From contig NZ_JAPSHV010000017.1 in NCBI RefSeq assembly GCF_031179385.1, forward strand, positions 1 to 37,737: a stretch of DNA of 37,737 nucleotides, given 5' to 3'. The number at the start of each line of letters is the position of its first letter. Within the stretch, counting starts at the first letter, position 1. The DNA is from Arthrobacter sp. (GTDB lineage Bacteria > Actinomycetota > Actinomycetes > Actinomycetales > Micrococcaceae). The notes below the pieces were generated by a model, which was not told where the DNA came from, made no database searches, and saw nothing but the letters and a program-made list of their open reading frames with translations. Both the position numbers and the translations under genes were made by a program. Below, one piece after another: positions 23,387 to 33,795 of this stretch.

Positions 23387-23986
23387 TCAGAGCGGCGCTG
23401 GAATCTCCAGCCACTGGAACCAGCCTCGGTGCAGAACCAGCCACGCCATGAGCCCATAGCCCGCCTGACCGGGGCCGCCGCCGTTCGCCGCCAGATCGGA
23501 GCGCCACTGTTCATGCGCGTGCAGGGGAGTGAATGTATCCACGAAGACGTGTTTGCGGCGCGTGGTTACGTCCGCGAAGGCCGCGGAGAGATCGGCGAGA
23601 CGGCGGTTACGGTCAGAATCCAGTCCGGGCGGCGGACCGACAACCAGAACTTTGATGCTCATTTGCGCTGCACCGTCGAGAATGTTGGCAAGGTTCAAGC
23701 GACTGCGCGCGGTAGAGATATCGAGATCGAGGTCGCGATCGGAGAGCGCGATGACCAGCCGGTTCTCCGTGTGAGCCGAGAACCTCCGACCAGCTTCCTC
23801 CAGCCAGCGCGCAGCGAGCGCTTCGGTACCCTCACCGGGGGCTGCCAGGCTGAACGCTTCGAGCGTGGCATTGTCCGGGGTGGTACGCGCCAGGACACGG
23901 CCAATCCATCCCAGAGCACGGGGATCACCCAGACCCGCAAGGAGTTCGTCTCCCACTGCGGCAAGCCTTATTCTGCGCTGTTCCAC
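23387..23986 (-). CDS. SGNH/GDSL-hydrolase-like protein with substituted catalytic residues
   Basis: A 199-residue protein with the layout of an SGNH hydrolase: block I near the N-terminus in LAAVGDELLAGLGDPRALGW and block V near the C-terminus in DLAANGGGPGQAGYGLMAWLV. However, the GDS serine is replaced by Glu14 (GDEL). The G-x-N motif region reads ALSDRDLD, and the Asp-x-x-His dyad is replaced by Asn-Gly-Gly-Gly. The fold is likely kept while esterase chemistry is doubtful. No signal peptide is present. It follows kgd on the same strand after a hairpin, and ends close to the PadR operon's upstream region. Confidence 0.7.
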   Translation of the reverse strand: MEQRRIRLAAVGDELLAGLGDPRALGWIGRVLARTTPDNATLEAFSLAAPGEGTEALAARWLEEAGRRFSAHTENRLVIALSDRDLDLDISTARSRLNLANILDGAAQMSIKVLVVGPPPGLDSDRNRRLADLSAAFADVTTRRKHVFVDTFTPLHAHEQWRSDLAANGGGPGQAGYGLMAWLVLHRGWFQWLEIPAPL

Positions 23987-24060
23987 TTATCACCTCGGGT
24001 TTGCTGGTCGTGGTCGGTTCTCGATAGGGCAACAGGGCGCCCAACTGGTCCGGGAAACGC

Positions 24061-24095
24061 CAATGGGCAGGGTCTCCAACAGACCCTGCCCATTG
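24061..24095 (-). terminator. Hairpin downstream of kgd
   Basis: A perfect 15-bp stem (CAATGGGCAGGGTCT and its complement) with a 5-nt loop, 22 bp after the kgd stop. There is no clear T-tract on either strand, so it may stabilise the mRNA 3' end or be a weak terminator. Confidence 0.65.
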
Positions 24096-24117
24096 TACGT
24101 TCGGGCTTCAGGCTCGC

Positions 24118-27100
24118 TTAGCCGCGGTCGAATGCCTTCTTGATGAGAATTTCCTGCTCCACAGCGTGGTGCTTCGCCGATCCGGTTGCCGTCGAGGCCG
24201 AGGCCGGACGGGATGCCAGGCGAAGCGGGCGATCCAGATGCTCAGGGAGGTTGAGGCCAATGAATGGCCAGGGTCCCTGGTTGGCCGGTTCATCCTGTGC
24301 CCAGACCAATTCAGCGTTCGGGTACGCTGCGACGGCGGCCTTGATTTCTTCGACCGGAAGCGGTGCAAGCTGCTCAACGCGCAGGATAGCGGTTGAGGTG
24401 TCATTCGCCTTCTGGCGCGCGGCCGCGAGATCGTAGTAGAGACGGCCGGATACCAGGAGGACACGTGTGACATCCGCCGGGTTGAGGCCAGCGCTGTCTT
24501 CGATTACCGGCTTGAAGCTACCCTGCGTGAAGTCTTCGACGCTGCTTGCTGCCGCCTTGAGGCGCAACAATTGCTTCGGCGTGAAGATGATGAGCGGCTT
24601 ACGCGGGCGGCTGTAGGCCTGCCTCCGCAGCAAATGGAAGTGTGATGCAGCGCTGGTGGGGTTGGCGACCACCATGTTGTCTTCCGCACACATCTGCAGG
24701 AAACGCTCGATGCGGGCGGATGAGTGGTCGGGGCCCTGTCCTTCGTAACCATGCGGGAGCATGAGTACCAGTGACGAACGCTGTCCCCACTTCTGCTCAG
24801 CGGACGAGATGAACTCGTCAATGATGGTTTGCGCACCGTTCACGAAGTCGCCGAACTGCGCCTCCCAAAGCACCAGCGCGTCCGGCCGCTCAACGGAGTA
24901 CCCGTACTCGAAGCCCATCGCTGCATACTCCGACAGGAGGGAGTCGTAGATCCAGAACTTCGCCTGTCCCTCACTCAGCTCGCCAAGCGGCAGCCATTCA
25001 GTGCCGTTGGCGCGGTCGTGGAAGACCGCATGGCGCTGTACGAAGGTTCCGCGACGCGAATCCTGCCCGGCAAGCCGCACCGGCACGCCTTCCATGAGGA
25101 GGGAGCCGAAAGCCGCGATCTCGCCGAAGCCCCAGTCGATCCCCCCTTCGCGGGACATCTGCTCGCGCTTCTCGAGCAGCGCTTTCAGCTTGGGATGGAC
25201 TGTGAAGCCCTCCGGGAAGTTCAGGTGCGCCTTGCCGATGTGAGCCAGCGTCTCGGCGGTAATGGCCGTGCTCGCCGGGACTCCCACGCCGCTGTCCGCA
25301 CGCTGCGAGATCGGCCGCTCGATATTCGAGACGGCTGCTGCGTCCTTGGTAACCACCGGAATAGGCGAGGTTTGGGCAGCATGCGTTTCGGCGAAGACCC
25401 GCTCGAGCCGCTCCTGGTAATCGCGCAATGCCTGCTCGGCTTCTTCCTGGCTGATGTCACCGCGCCCAATCAGGGCCTCGGTGTACAGCTTGCGAACTGA
25501 GCGCTTGGCTTCGATCAGGTTGTACATCATCGGCTGGGTCATCGAGGGATCGTCGCCCTCATTGTGACCGCGCCTGCGGTAGCAGACCAAGTCGATGACA
25601 ACATCCTTGTTGAACCGCTGACGGAACTGGTACGCGAGCTGCGCCACGCGGACCACAGCTTCCGGATCATCTCCGTTCACGTGGAAGATCGGTGCCTGCA
25701 CCATCTTCGCCACGTCGGTGGAGTACACCGAGGACCGGGATGCGGTCGGTGAAGTCGTGAACCCGACCTGGTTATTCACGATGATGTGGATTGTTCCACC
25801 CGTACGGTACCCGCGCAGCTGGGAGAGATTCAGTGTTTCCGCCACGACACCCTGACCGGCGAAGGCCGCGTCGCCGTGAACCAGGATCGGAAGGACCGGG
25901 AAAGTGTCGCCCTGGTCCAGGCGGTCCTGCTTGGCCCGGACGATACCCTCAAGCACGGAGTCGACCGCCTCGAGGTGCGACGGGTTGGCGGCGAGGTAGA
26001 CCTTCGTCTCATTGCCGCTGTCGGAGGTGTAGGTGCCTTCAGTGCCGAGGTGGTACTTCACATCTCCCGAGCCCTGCACTGAGCGGGGGTCCTGAGTACC
26101 TTCGAACTCGCGGAAGACCTGGGCGTAAGTCTTGCCGGCGATGTTGGTGAGTACATTCAGGCGGCCGCGGTGAGCCATGCCGATGGCGACCTCGTCCAGT
26201 CCGTCGTCGGCCGCGTCCGAAAGGATGGCGTCCAGCAGCGGAATAAGCGACTCGCCGCCTTCCAGCGAGAACCGCTTCTGCCCGACGAACTTTGTCTGCA
26301 GGAAGGTCTCGAAAGCCTCTGCAGCGTTCAACCGGTGCAGGATACGCAGTTGTTCCTCACGGCTTGGCTTGGAGTACGGGTGTTCCAGCTCGTCCTGGAA
26401 CCATTGCCGTTCCTCCGGGTCCTGGATATGCATGTACTCGATGCCGGTGGTCCTGCAATAGGCATCACGCAGAACCCCGAGGATGGTCCGGAACTTGAGA
26501 GCAGGCTTTCCGCCGAACCCGCCGGTCGGCCATTCGCGGTCCAGGTCCCAGAGCGTCAGGCCGTGGGTACGGACGTCGAGGTCGGCGTGCTTGCGCTGCA
26601 CGTACTCCAGCGGGTTTGTGTCCGCCATGAGGTGGCCGCGCACCCGGTAGGCATGGATGAGCTGCTGGATCCGGGCCACCTTGTTGATCTCGTCCATCGG
26701 ATCAACCTGGATGTCCGCGCTCCAGCGCACGGGCTCGTAGGGGATACGCAGGGCTTCGAAGATTTCGTCGTAGAAGTTCTGCTCGCCCAGCAGGAGCTGG
26801 TGCACAATCCGCAGGAACTCTCCGCTGCCCGCACCCTGAATGACCCGGTGATCATAGGTGGAGGTGAGGGTGATGGTCTTGCTGATCGCATGTTGAGCCA
26901 GCGTCTTTTCGCTGGCGCCCTGGAAGGCTGCCGGGTACTCGAGGGCTCCCGCTCCGATGATGCAGGCCTGGCCCTTGGAGAGCCGGGGAACCGAATGTAC
27001 GGTGCCGATGCCGCCGGGGTTGGTAAGGGAGACAGTGGTGCCGGCGTAGTCGTCAGCGCCGAGCTTGCCTGCGCGGGCGCGCTTGACGAGGTCTTCGTAG

Positions 27101-27933
27101 GCATGCCAGAACTCGGAGAAGTTGAGTGTCTCCGCCTTCTTGATGTTTGGCACGACCAGGAGGCGCGTGCCGTCCGGCCTGGGCATGTCGATTGCGAGGC
27201 CGAAGTTCACGTGGGCGGGCTGTACCGCTGCCGGCTTGCCGTCGACCACGTCGTAGTACACGTTCTGCGAAGGGAACTGCGCGAGGGCTCGGATGATCGC
27301 GTAGCCGATGATGTGGGTGAACGAGACCTTGCCGCCCCGGGCACGCTCCAGATGGTTGTTGATGACCACGCGGTTGTCGATCAGCAGCTTCGCAGGAACA
27401 GCGCGAACGCTGGTGGCGGTGGGAACCGTCAGGCTGGCATCCATGTTCGTGGCGATCGCCTTGGCGGGGCCGCGAAGAACCGTGACGGTGTCTTCGTCCA
27501 TTTCCGGGTTCAGATCCGACTTCGGGAGCTGGGCCGGGATGGGAGCCTTCTCTGCCTTGGGCTCGGTCTTGGGTTCCGCCTTCGCGGCGGGCTTTGGCGC
27601 AGCCGCCGGCTTCGCAGTTTCCTTGGCGACAGGAGGAGTGCCTGTTTCCTGGGTTGCAGCAGGGGACTCGCCGGAAGCCTTGGGAGCATTTTGCTCAGTT
27701 GAGACGACGGGAAGCTCCCGTGTTGGGGGATGGGCTTCGGAACCAGCCGACCGCCCGGCCGCGTGCCGCCCATTGTCAGAACCGGTGTTCTCAGCCTCGA
27801 AGGATTCGAAAAGGCTCCACCACTTCTTGTCTACGGAGTTCCGGTCCTGCCGGAATTGCTCGTAGAGCTCATCCACAAGCCATTCATTTCCGCCGAATTC
27901 TTCCGGTAGACGGTGGTTGGGTTGTTGTGGCAC
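24118..27933 (-). CDS. kgd: Multifunctional 2-oxoglutarate dehydrogenase E1/E2 (Kgd/OdhA)
   Basis: A 1271-residue fusion typical of actinobacteria: a short N-terminal E1-type segment ([24 protein letters not shown]), a Pro/Ala/Lys-rich linker (~55-115), an E2 succinyltransferase core (~130-365, ending near [15 protein letters not shown]) and a full thiamine-diphosphate E1o (~400-1271). The last has [35 protein letters not shown] and the NNQVGFTT segment. No lipoyl domain is present, as is usual. It acts in the hybrid PDH/ODH supercomplex or as 2-oxoglutarate decarboxylase/carboligase. The start is GTG 27933; a TAGACT box lies ~85 bp upstream. A long plus-strand frame (26170-27702) is its antisense shadow. 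Confidence 0.97.
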   Translation of the reverse strand: MPQQPNHRLPEEFGGNEWLVDELYEQFRQDRNSVDKKWWSLFESFEAENTGSDNGRHAAGRSAGSEAHPPTRELPVVSTEQNAPKASGESPAATQETGTPPVAKETAKPAAAPKPAAKAEPKTEPKAEKAPIPAQLPKSDLNPEMDEDTVTVLRGPAKAIATNMDASLTVPTATSVRAVPAKLLIDNRVVINNHLERARGGKVSFTHIIGYAIIRALAQFPSQNVYYDVVDGKPAAVQPAHVNFGLAIDMPRPDGTRLLVVPNIKKAETLNFSEFWHAYEDLVKRARAGKLGADDYAGTTVSLTNPGGIGTVHSVPRLSKGQACIIGAGALEYPAAFQGASEKTLAQHAISKTITLTSTYDHRVIQGAGSGEFLRIVHQLLLGEQNFYDEIFEALRIPYEPVRWSADIQVDPMDEINKVARIQQLIHAYRVRGHLMADTNPLEYVQRKHADLDVRTHGLTLWDLDREWPTGGFGGKPALKFRTILGVLRDAYCRTTGIEYMHIQDPEERQWFQDELEHPYSKPSREEQLRILHRLNAAEAFETFLQTKFVGQKRFSLEGGESLIPLLDAILSDAADDGLDEVAIGMAHRGRLNVLTNIAGKTYAQVFREFEGTQDPRSVQGSGDVKYHLGTEGTYTSDSGNETKVYLAANPSHLEAVDSVLEGIVRAKQDRLDQGDTFPVLPILVHGDAAFAGQGVVAETLNLSQLRGYRTGGTIHIIVNNQVGFTTSPTASRSSVYSTDVAKMVQAPIFHVNGDDPEAVVRVAQLAYQFRQRFNKDVVIDLVCYRRRGHNEGDDPSMTQPMMYNLIEAKRSVRKLYTEALIGRGDISQEEAEQALRDYQERLERVFAETHAAQTSPIPVVTKDAAAVSNIERPISQRADSGVGVPASTAITAETLAHIGKAHLNFPEGFTVHPKLKALLEKREQMSREGGIDWGFGEIAAFGSLLMEGVPVRLAGQDSRRGTFVQRHAVFHDRANGTEWLPLGELSEGQAKFWIYDSLLSEYAAMGFEYGYSVERPDALVLWEAQFGDFVNGAQTIIDEFISSAEQKWGQRSSLVLMLPHGYEGQGPDHSSARIERFLQMCAEDNMVVANPTSAASHFHLLRRQAYSRPRKPLIIFTPKQLLRLKAAASSVEDFTQGSFKPVIEDSAGLNPADVTRVLLVSGRLYYDLAAARQKANDTSTAILRVEQLAPLPVEEIKAAVAAYPNAELVWAQDEPANQGPWPFIGLNLPEHLDRPLRLASRPASASTATGSAKHHAVEQEILIKKAFDRG

Positions 27934-28017
27934 TTGTTATACGCCCTCTTCCGTGAGTTGCCCTTGGCCCAAAAAAGGTTACGTCGGCGCTCGCCTGACC
28001 CTGTTGACCTGCACTTC

Positions 28018-28023
28018 AGTCTA
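28018..28023 (-). promoter_or_regulatory. Putative -10 box of kgd
   Basis: TAGACT on the minus strand, giving a transcript start near 28011 and a leader of about 78 nt. The best -35 candidate is a weak GGCTTG 17 bp upstream. The remaining ~130 bp to guaB1 contain TACACT (28120-28125), a candidate -10 for the divergent gene. Confidence 0.4.
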
Positions 28024-28136
28024 ATGACAGTTTCAGGCAACAAGCCAATCTCTACCGCTTCCTTGCGCTTATGTTCCGATCCGGTTCAGAAGCGGTCCGG
28101 ATCGGCCACAAAAACGGCATACACTCGCTTGTGTAA

Positions 28137-29606
<1,470 letters not shown>

Positions 29607-29670
29607 AACCGCGTCGGCCGCAGTGCTTGAAGCGCCGGCGGCCCTTCGGGTGCTGTAAACTGGAGATCTT

Positions 29671-29985
29671 ATGGACAGTTCCTCTAGGGGCCGGCCCATG
29701 GCGCGCACGCAGCGAGAGGCAACATCGACCCGATGTGCAGCGCAGCCATCCAGTGCCGGCAGACCCCGTTCACTTGCCCATCACTCAGCTTCCGCGCGTA
29801 CTGCCACAGGCGGTTCGCCTCGGGCTGGGCTTCCCAGTGCGGACGCCGGCGGCGATGCCGTCTGCGGTGACGCCGTCTCGGAGCCGTCTCAACCGGAGGA
29901 CTCCTCCGAGCCGACGGAACCTCCGAAACCCGTCCCGCCCGTTAGGTCCGCCACGCCGCTGACCGCCCCGGCGGTGATCGCGTAG
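29671..29985 (+). CDS. Doubtful ORF in the guaB1-CNNM gap
   Basis: A 104-codon frame starting at ATG 29671, with GGAGA 4 nt upstream and a TAAACT box just before it (around 29655). Its TAG shares a G with the GTG of the next gene (TAGTG), which would allow coupled translation. Against it: the product is low-complexity (Ser/Ala/Arg, then Pro/Glu/Ser), no family is recognised, and in the first half GC is not concentrated at this frame's third codon positions. The 378-bp gap may instead be an untranslated leader of the CNNM genes or hold a decayed gene. Confidence 0.3.
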   Translation: MDSSSRGRPMARTQREATSTRCAAQPSSAGRPRSLAHHSASARTATGGSPRAGLPSADAGGDAVCGDAVSEPSQPEDSSEPTEPPKPVPPVRSATPLTAPAVIA

Positions 29986-31334
29986 TGGAATGGCTCTATC
30001 TGGTTGCCGGTCTCCTGCTGATCCTCGGCACAGGCTTTTTCGTCGCAGTCGAATTCGCACTGGTCGCACTTGACCAGACGTACGTGCAGAGAGCGGTGGA
30101 CGAAGGCGACAAACGCGCGGAACCCCTGCTGAGGTGTTTGAAGTCGCTGTCGACCCAGCTGTCCAGCTGCCAGTTGGGCATCACGCTCACCACGCTGCTG
30201 ACCGGCTACGTCATGGAGCCCTCAGTGGGCCGGCTGCTGGAGACGCCCCTGGCCTCACTCGGTGTGCCGGATGCTGCAAGTGCATCCGTCTCCCTCGTCC
30301 TCGCCATGGTGTTGGCAACCCTGCTTTCGATGCTGATCGGCGAACTGGTGCCGAAGAACATGGCTATCGCGCTGCCTTTCAAGGTCGGCCGGACGCTGGC
30401 GCGTCCCCAGCTGATCTTCACCGCCATCTTCAAGCCCGCCATCGTCCTCCTCAACGGCTTCTCGAATCGTGTGCTTCACCTGTTCGGGCTCGAAGCGAAG
30501 GAGGAGATCTCGGGCGCACGAACTCCGTCTGAACTTTCCTCCCTGGTCCGACGGTCAGCTGAACTCGGCACGCTGGACCAGGGCACTGCCACGTTCCTGG
30601 CACGAACGTTCAGTTTCTCGGAGCGCACGGCAGCGGACGTGATGACGCCCCGTATCCGCATGGCAGCCGTCGAATCGGACCAGACGGTAGCCGACGTCGT
30701 TGATCTTGCACGCAGGACGGGCTATTCACGCTTTCCTCTCATCGGGGACTCACCCGATGACATCCGCGGGGTGGTGCACGTCAAAAAGGCGGTTGCCGTG
30801 CCGCGATCCAGGCGCGCAGAGCTGCCGGCCGGCACGATCATGACCGATGTCCTGCGCATCCCCGAGACTGTTCACCTTGACTCTCTGCTCAGCGAGCTCC
30901 GGGAAGCGAACCTGCAGCTTGCCGTCGTGCTGGATGAGTACGGTGGAACGGCAGGGGTCGTCACTCTTGAAGACCTGGTGGAGGAGATCGTTGGAGAAGT
31001 TGCCGACGAGCATGACAAGCTCAAGCCGGGCGTCCTGCAAAGTGCGGCCGGCAACTGGTTCTTCCCGGGGATCATGCGGCCGGATGAGGTCAGCGACCAG
31101 ATTCCCAACCTTGTGGTGCCTGACGAATCCGGTTATGAGACAGTCGGCGGCTTCATGATGTCCGTCCTCGGCCGGATCGCCGAGACAGGTGACCGCGTGG
31201 AGGTGTCCGGCGGAACTCTTGAGGTGGAACGTATGGACGGACGCAGGATCGACCGCATTAGTTTCCTTCCTGCAGAGCCGGAGGACGCCGGTCACTCCGG
31301 ATCCGGCCCAACTGCAGTGGGAGGTTCCCGATGA
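29985..31334 (+). CDS. CNNM/CorC family membrane protein (DUF21-CBS-CorC_HlyC)
   Basis: A 449-residue protein formerly called hemolysin-like. It has an N-terminal DUF21 domain with four hydrophobic segments (residues ~1-190: SCQLGITLTTLLTGYVMEP and MLIGELVPKNMAIALP are typical), a CBS pair (~215-335: DVMTPRIRMAAVESDQTVADVVDLA, LDEYGGTAGVVTLEDLVEEIVGE) and a C-terminal CorC_HlyC domain (~350-435). CNNM/CorC proteins mediate Mg2+ (possibly Co2+) efflux. The start is GTG 29985. Its stop overlaps the second paralogue by 4 bp. Confidence 0.92.
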   Translation: MEWLYLVAGLLLILGTGFFVAVEFALVALDQTYVQRAVDEGDKRAEPLLRCLKSLSTQLSSCQLGITLTTLLTGYVMEPSVGRLLETPLASLGVPDAASASVSLVLAMVLATLLSMLIGELVPKNMAIALPFKVGRTLARPQLIFTAIFKPAIVLLNGFSNRVLHLFGLEAKEEISGARTPSELSSLVRRSAELGTLDQGTATFLARTFSFSERTAADVMTPRIRMAAVESDQTVADVVDLARRTGYSRFPLIGDSPDDIRGVVHVKKAVAVPRSRRAELPAGTIMTDVLRIPETVHLDSLLSELREANLQLAVVLDEYGGTAGVVTLEDLVEEIVGEVADEHDKLKPGVLQSAAGNWFFPGIMRPDEVSDQIPNLVVPDESGYETVGGFMMSVLGRIAETGDRVEVSGGTLEVERMDGRRIDRISFLPAEPEDAGHSGSGPTAVGGSR

Positions 31335-32431
31335 GCGACTGGGCTGGAATTCTCTGGCTGGTCATCCTGCTGGTCGGCAACGCATTCTTCGTCGGCGCCG
31401 AGTTCGCGGTCATGAGTGCGCGTCGAAGCCAAATTGAGCCTCTCGCTGAACAAGGCCTGAAACGTGCCCGCACCACCCTCTGGGCAATGGAACACGTTTC
31501 GCTCATGCTCGCCTGTGCGCAACTCGGTATCACCGTCTGCTCCCTGCTGATCCTTCAGGTGGCAGAGCCCGCCATTCACCACCTGATGGTGGTCCCGCTC
31601 GAGGCGATCGGTCTGCCGGAAGCGCTGGCCGACGGCGTCGCATTCGGCATCGCGCTGGCCCTGGTAACCTTCCTGCACGTGACGTTCGGGGAGATGGTGC
31701 CGAAGAACATCTCGGTATCCGTCGCCGACAAGGCAGCACTGTTCCTCGCGCCGCCGCTCGTCATGGTGGCGCGCATCGTTCATCCCGTCATCTCTACCCT
31801 GAACTGGACCGCCAACCATATTCTGCGCGCACTGCGCATCGAGCCGAAGGACGAGGTCACTTCCTCCTTTACGCTCGAAGAAGTGCAGTCCATTGTGCAG
31901 GAATCGACGAGGCATGGTCTCGTGGACGACGACGCGGGGCTGATCAGCAGTGCACTGGAGTTCTCCGGACAAACGGCCGGAACCGTCATGGTGCCGCTGG
32001 ACGAGCTGGTTACGCTTCGTACCGATTCAACTCCTGAGGAATTCGAAAAAGCCGTTGGGCGCACGGGGTTCTCCCGTTTTGTCCTCGTGGATGAACACGA
32101 CAACCTCACGGGTTACATGCACCTCAAGGACGTCATGTCGATGCCGGAAGGCGCCTACTCGCGTCCTATCACGGAGAACAAGGTGCGGGCTCTGGCCAAC
32201 CTGAGCGTGGACGATGAGATCGAGGACGCGCTGGCAACAATGCAGCGCACCGGCTCCCACCTCGCCCGGGTAATGACCAGTGACGGGCAGGCGCGGGGCG
32301 TGCTCTTCCTGGAGGACGTTATCGAACAATTGGTGGGCGAGATCCGGGACGCTACGCAGAACCAGGGACTTCGGAGAACCGGAGAGTTCCTCCAGGACGG
32401 CGGAGACCTGCGAACCCGACCGGCACGCTAG
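31331..32431 (+). CDS. Second CNNM/CorC family membrane protein, lacking CorC_HlyC domain
   Basis: A 366-residue paralogue of the preceding protein. DUF21 spans residues ~1-185 (NAFFVGAEFAVMSARRSQIEP, CAQLGITVCSLLILQVAEP, FGEMVPKNISVSVADKA) and a CBS pair ~205-340 (TVMVPLDELVTLRTDSTPEEFEKAVG, RGVLFLEDVIEQLVGEIRDAT). It ends soon after the second CBS, so the C-terminal CorC_HlyC domain is missing, which is common for the second member of such pairs. ATG 31331 overlaps the upstream stop (ATGA). The pair may work as a heteromer. Confidence 0.9.
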   Translation: MSDWAGILWLVILLVGNAFFVGAEFAVMSARRSQIEPLAEQGLKRARTTLWAMEHVSLMLACAQLGITVCSLLILQVAEPAIHHLMVVPLEAIGLPEALADGVAFGIALALVTFLHVTFGEMVPKNISVSVADKAALFLAPPLVMVARIVHPVISTLNWTANHILRALRIEPKDEVTSSFTLEEVQSIVQESTRHGLVDDDAGLISSALEFSGQTAGTVMVPLDELVTLRTDSTPEEFEKAVGRTGFSRFVLVDEHDNLTGYMHLKDVMSMPEGAYSRPITENKVRALANLSVDDEIEDALATMQRTGSHLARVMTSDGQARGVLFLEDVIEQLVGEIRDATQNQGLRRTGEFLQDGGDLRTRPAR

Positions 32432-32496
32432 TCTCCGGTGAGGCAGCGGGGGTTCCCATCGGAGTATGGGGACCTCCGGCCGTCATGGCGGGAACG

Positions 32497-33285
32497 TCAG
32501 TCCCATCCTTGCTGAGGAGTGGCACAGGTATCCCGGAACACGTACTGCGAGGGTCGCTTGCGTTGACGGCTGGACCAGTCGATAGCAGGCCGGCGCTGCT
32601 TCTCGGGAAGGTAGCCGAGGCGGTAGACCGCCATCAGCTCAAGACCGTCCGGCACACCAAGAATGGCCTCAACCCGGCTCCAGTTCTCCGGAACTTCCAT
32701 CGGGAAGGAGACAAACTGGATGCCCATCCCGAGCTCCACGGTGGTCAGCCATACATTTTCCATCGCGGCGCCCATGCTGAAGACGGAATAGAAGCCGGAC
32801 AGTTCGCCTGGTCGATACTCGCTCCTGTCCAGCATGACGCCCAGTAGCAGCGGGGAGCCCGCAACGAGCTTTCTGTTTTCCTCGCCGAGGGTCTGGGGGA
32901 CGCGGAGCTTGTTCATCAGCGTCTGACCGGACGGAGTGAACACCTTCCTGGTGAATGGGCGGAGCAGCGCCGGAAGCTGGTCGAACAGCATGCCGTCCCT
33001 CCGCTCCTCCATCTCGGATTCGCTGAAGCGGAAATAGCGCTTGTAGCGCTCGAAGAACGTTCCCTCAGCCATGACCTGCGTCATGCTCTCGCCGCTGATG
33101 GCTGCAATCTTGCCGATGGTGTCCTGGTCCTCAACGAGGACAAAGCGCCATGGCTGGCTGTTCAGCTGTGACGGCGCAGCGCCGGCCACCTGCATCAGAA
33201 CCTTCTGGTGCTCTGTGCTCACGGGCTCGGACAGAAAGGGACCGTTCGTGGTCTTTCGGTTGAATACGACATCGAGGAATTCCAC
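32497..33285 (-). CDS. Nitroreductase family protein
   Basis: A 262-residue FMN-dependent nitroreductase-fold protein. The N-terminal [15 protein letters not shown] with the FMN-binding Arg-Lys, then [20 protein letters not shown], and the later [24 protein letters not shown] with [12 protein letters not shown] near the end are the usual family segments. The start is GTG 33285 with AGGA close upstream. A 20-bp gap separates it from the small membrane protein gene, so both are probably cotranscribed. The substrate is unknown. It is convergent with the CNNM pair across a 65-bp gap in which I see no clear terminator. Confidence 0.88.
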   Translation of the reverse strand: MEFLDVVFNRKTTNGPFLSEPVSTEHQKVLMQVAGAAPSQLNSQPWRFVLVEDQDTIGKIAAISGESMTQVMAEGTFFERYKRYFRFSESEMEERRDGMLFDQLPALLRPFTRKVFTPSGQTLMNKLRVPQTLGEENRKLVAGSPLLLGVMLDRSEYRPGELSGFYSVFSMGAAMENVWLTTVELGMGIQFVSFPMEVPENWSRVEAILGVPDGLELMAVYRLGYLPEKQRRPAIDWSSRQRKRPSQYVFRDTCATPQQGWD

Positions 33286-33306
33286 GGGTGTCCTAATGGT
33301 TGCGGT

Positions 33307-33645
33307 TCACGTTCGGAGTGCGACTATCAGGCTCAGAATATAGAACGGCAGCGGAACCAGCGCAGCCCAGATATGCCGGTAGGGGTGGCGTCGAGGCGAC
33401 CCGGCGTACGGCAGGGCGACCAGCGCCACCAGCGCTGGAATGAGGAACCACCCTGCCGTGCTGGAACTCCACCACAGGGAACTCAGCGCAACGAGGCCGA
33501 GGCTGAGGGTCGCGACATACAGCGCGTGATGGATCCAGTGGAATCCCTGCGAGTTGATCAACCCGGTCCGCACTGACGCGCCGAAAGCCGCGTTCGCGGC
33601 GTAGAGCCCAAAAGCCAGCGCGACGACGCCGGCTGCACCGTTCAT
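33307..33645 (-). CDS. Small membrane protein of unknown function
   Basis: A 112-residue protein from ATG 33645, with GGAGG about 9 nt upstream. It has four predicted hydrophobic segments, at roughly residues 4-22, 40-60, 64-82 and 92-110. The loop QGFHWIHHALYVATL carries three His, which could bind a metal or heme, but no known motif is recognised. It is the first gene before the nitroreductase, and divergent from the zinc transporter operon. Confidence 0.72.
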   Translation of the reverse strand: MNGAAGVVALAFGLYAANAAFGASVRTGLINSQGFHWIHHALYVATLSLGLVALSSLWWSSSTAGWFLIPALVALVALPYAGSPRRHPYRHIWAALVPLPFYILSLIVALRT

Positions 33646-33717
33646 GCTTCGGAACCTCCGCGGAGAAAGGGTCAGGAAGGATCATCGTCGCACCATTCCT
33701 ACGCCGCCGCACAAACT

Positions 33718-33730
33718 GCGAATGATTCGC
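33718..33730. promoter_or_regulatory. Zur-like box in front of the zinc transporter operon
   Basis: GCGAATGATTCGC is a 13-bp palindrome around a central G. With its flanks (AACTGCGAATGATTCGCGTT) it resembles actinobacterial Zur boxes (AAT-N-ATT core). It lies just before a -10 candidate TAGGTT (33734-33739), so a bound repressor would block the promoter. The presumed regulator gene zur is at the end of the same cluster. Confidence 0.65.
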
Positions 33731-33795
33731 GTTTAGGTTAGAGTTGACCTTGCCCTGATGGCCCGACCCTCTCCCCAAAAAGATCGAGGATACTC

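Noticed and set aside
26170-27702. 510-codon open frame on the plus strand
   Set aside because: It lies wholly antisense to kgd, has no recognisable domain, and is the usual high-GC shadow frame.
29733-29873. 46-codon Cys-rich frame in the guaB1-CNNM gap
   Set aside because: No ribosome site, no recognisable motif, and it is one of several overlapping short frames in this gap; probably chance.
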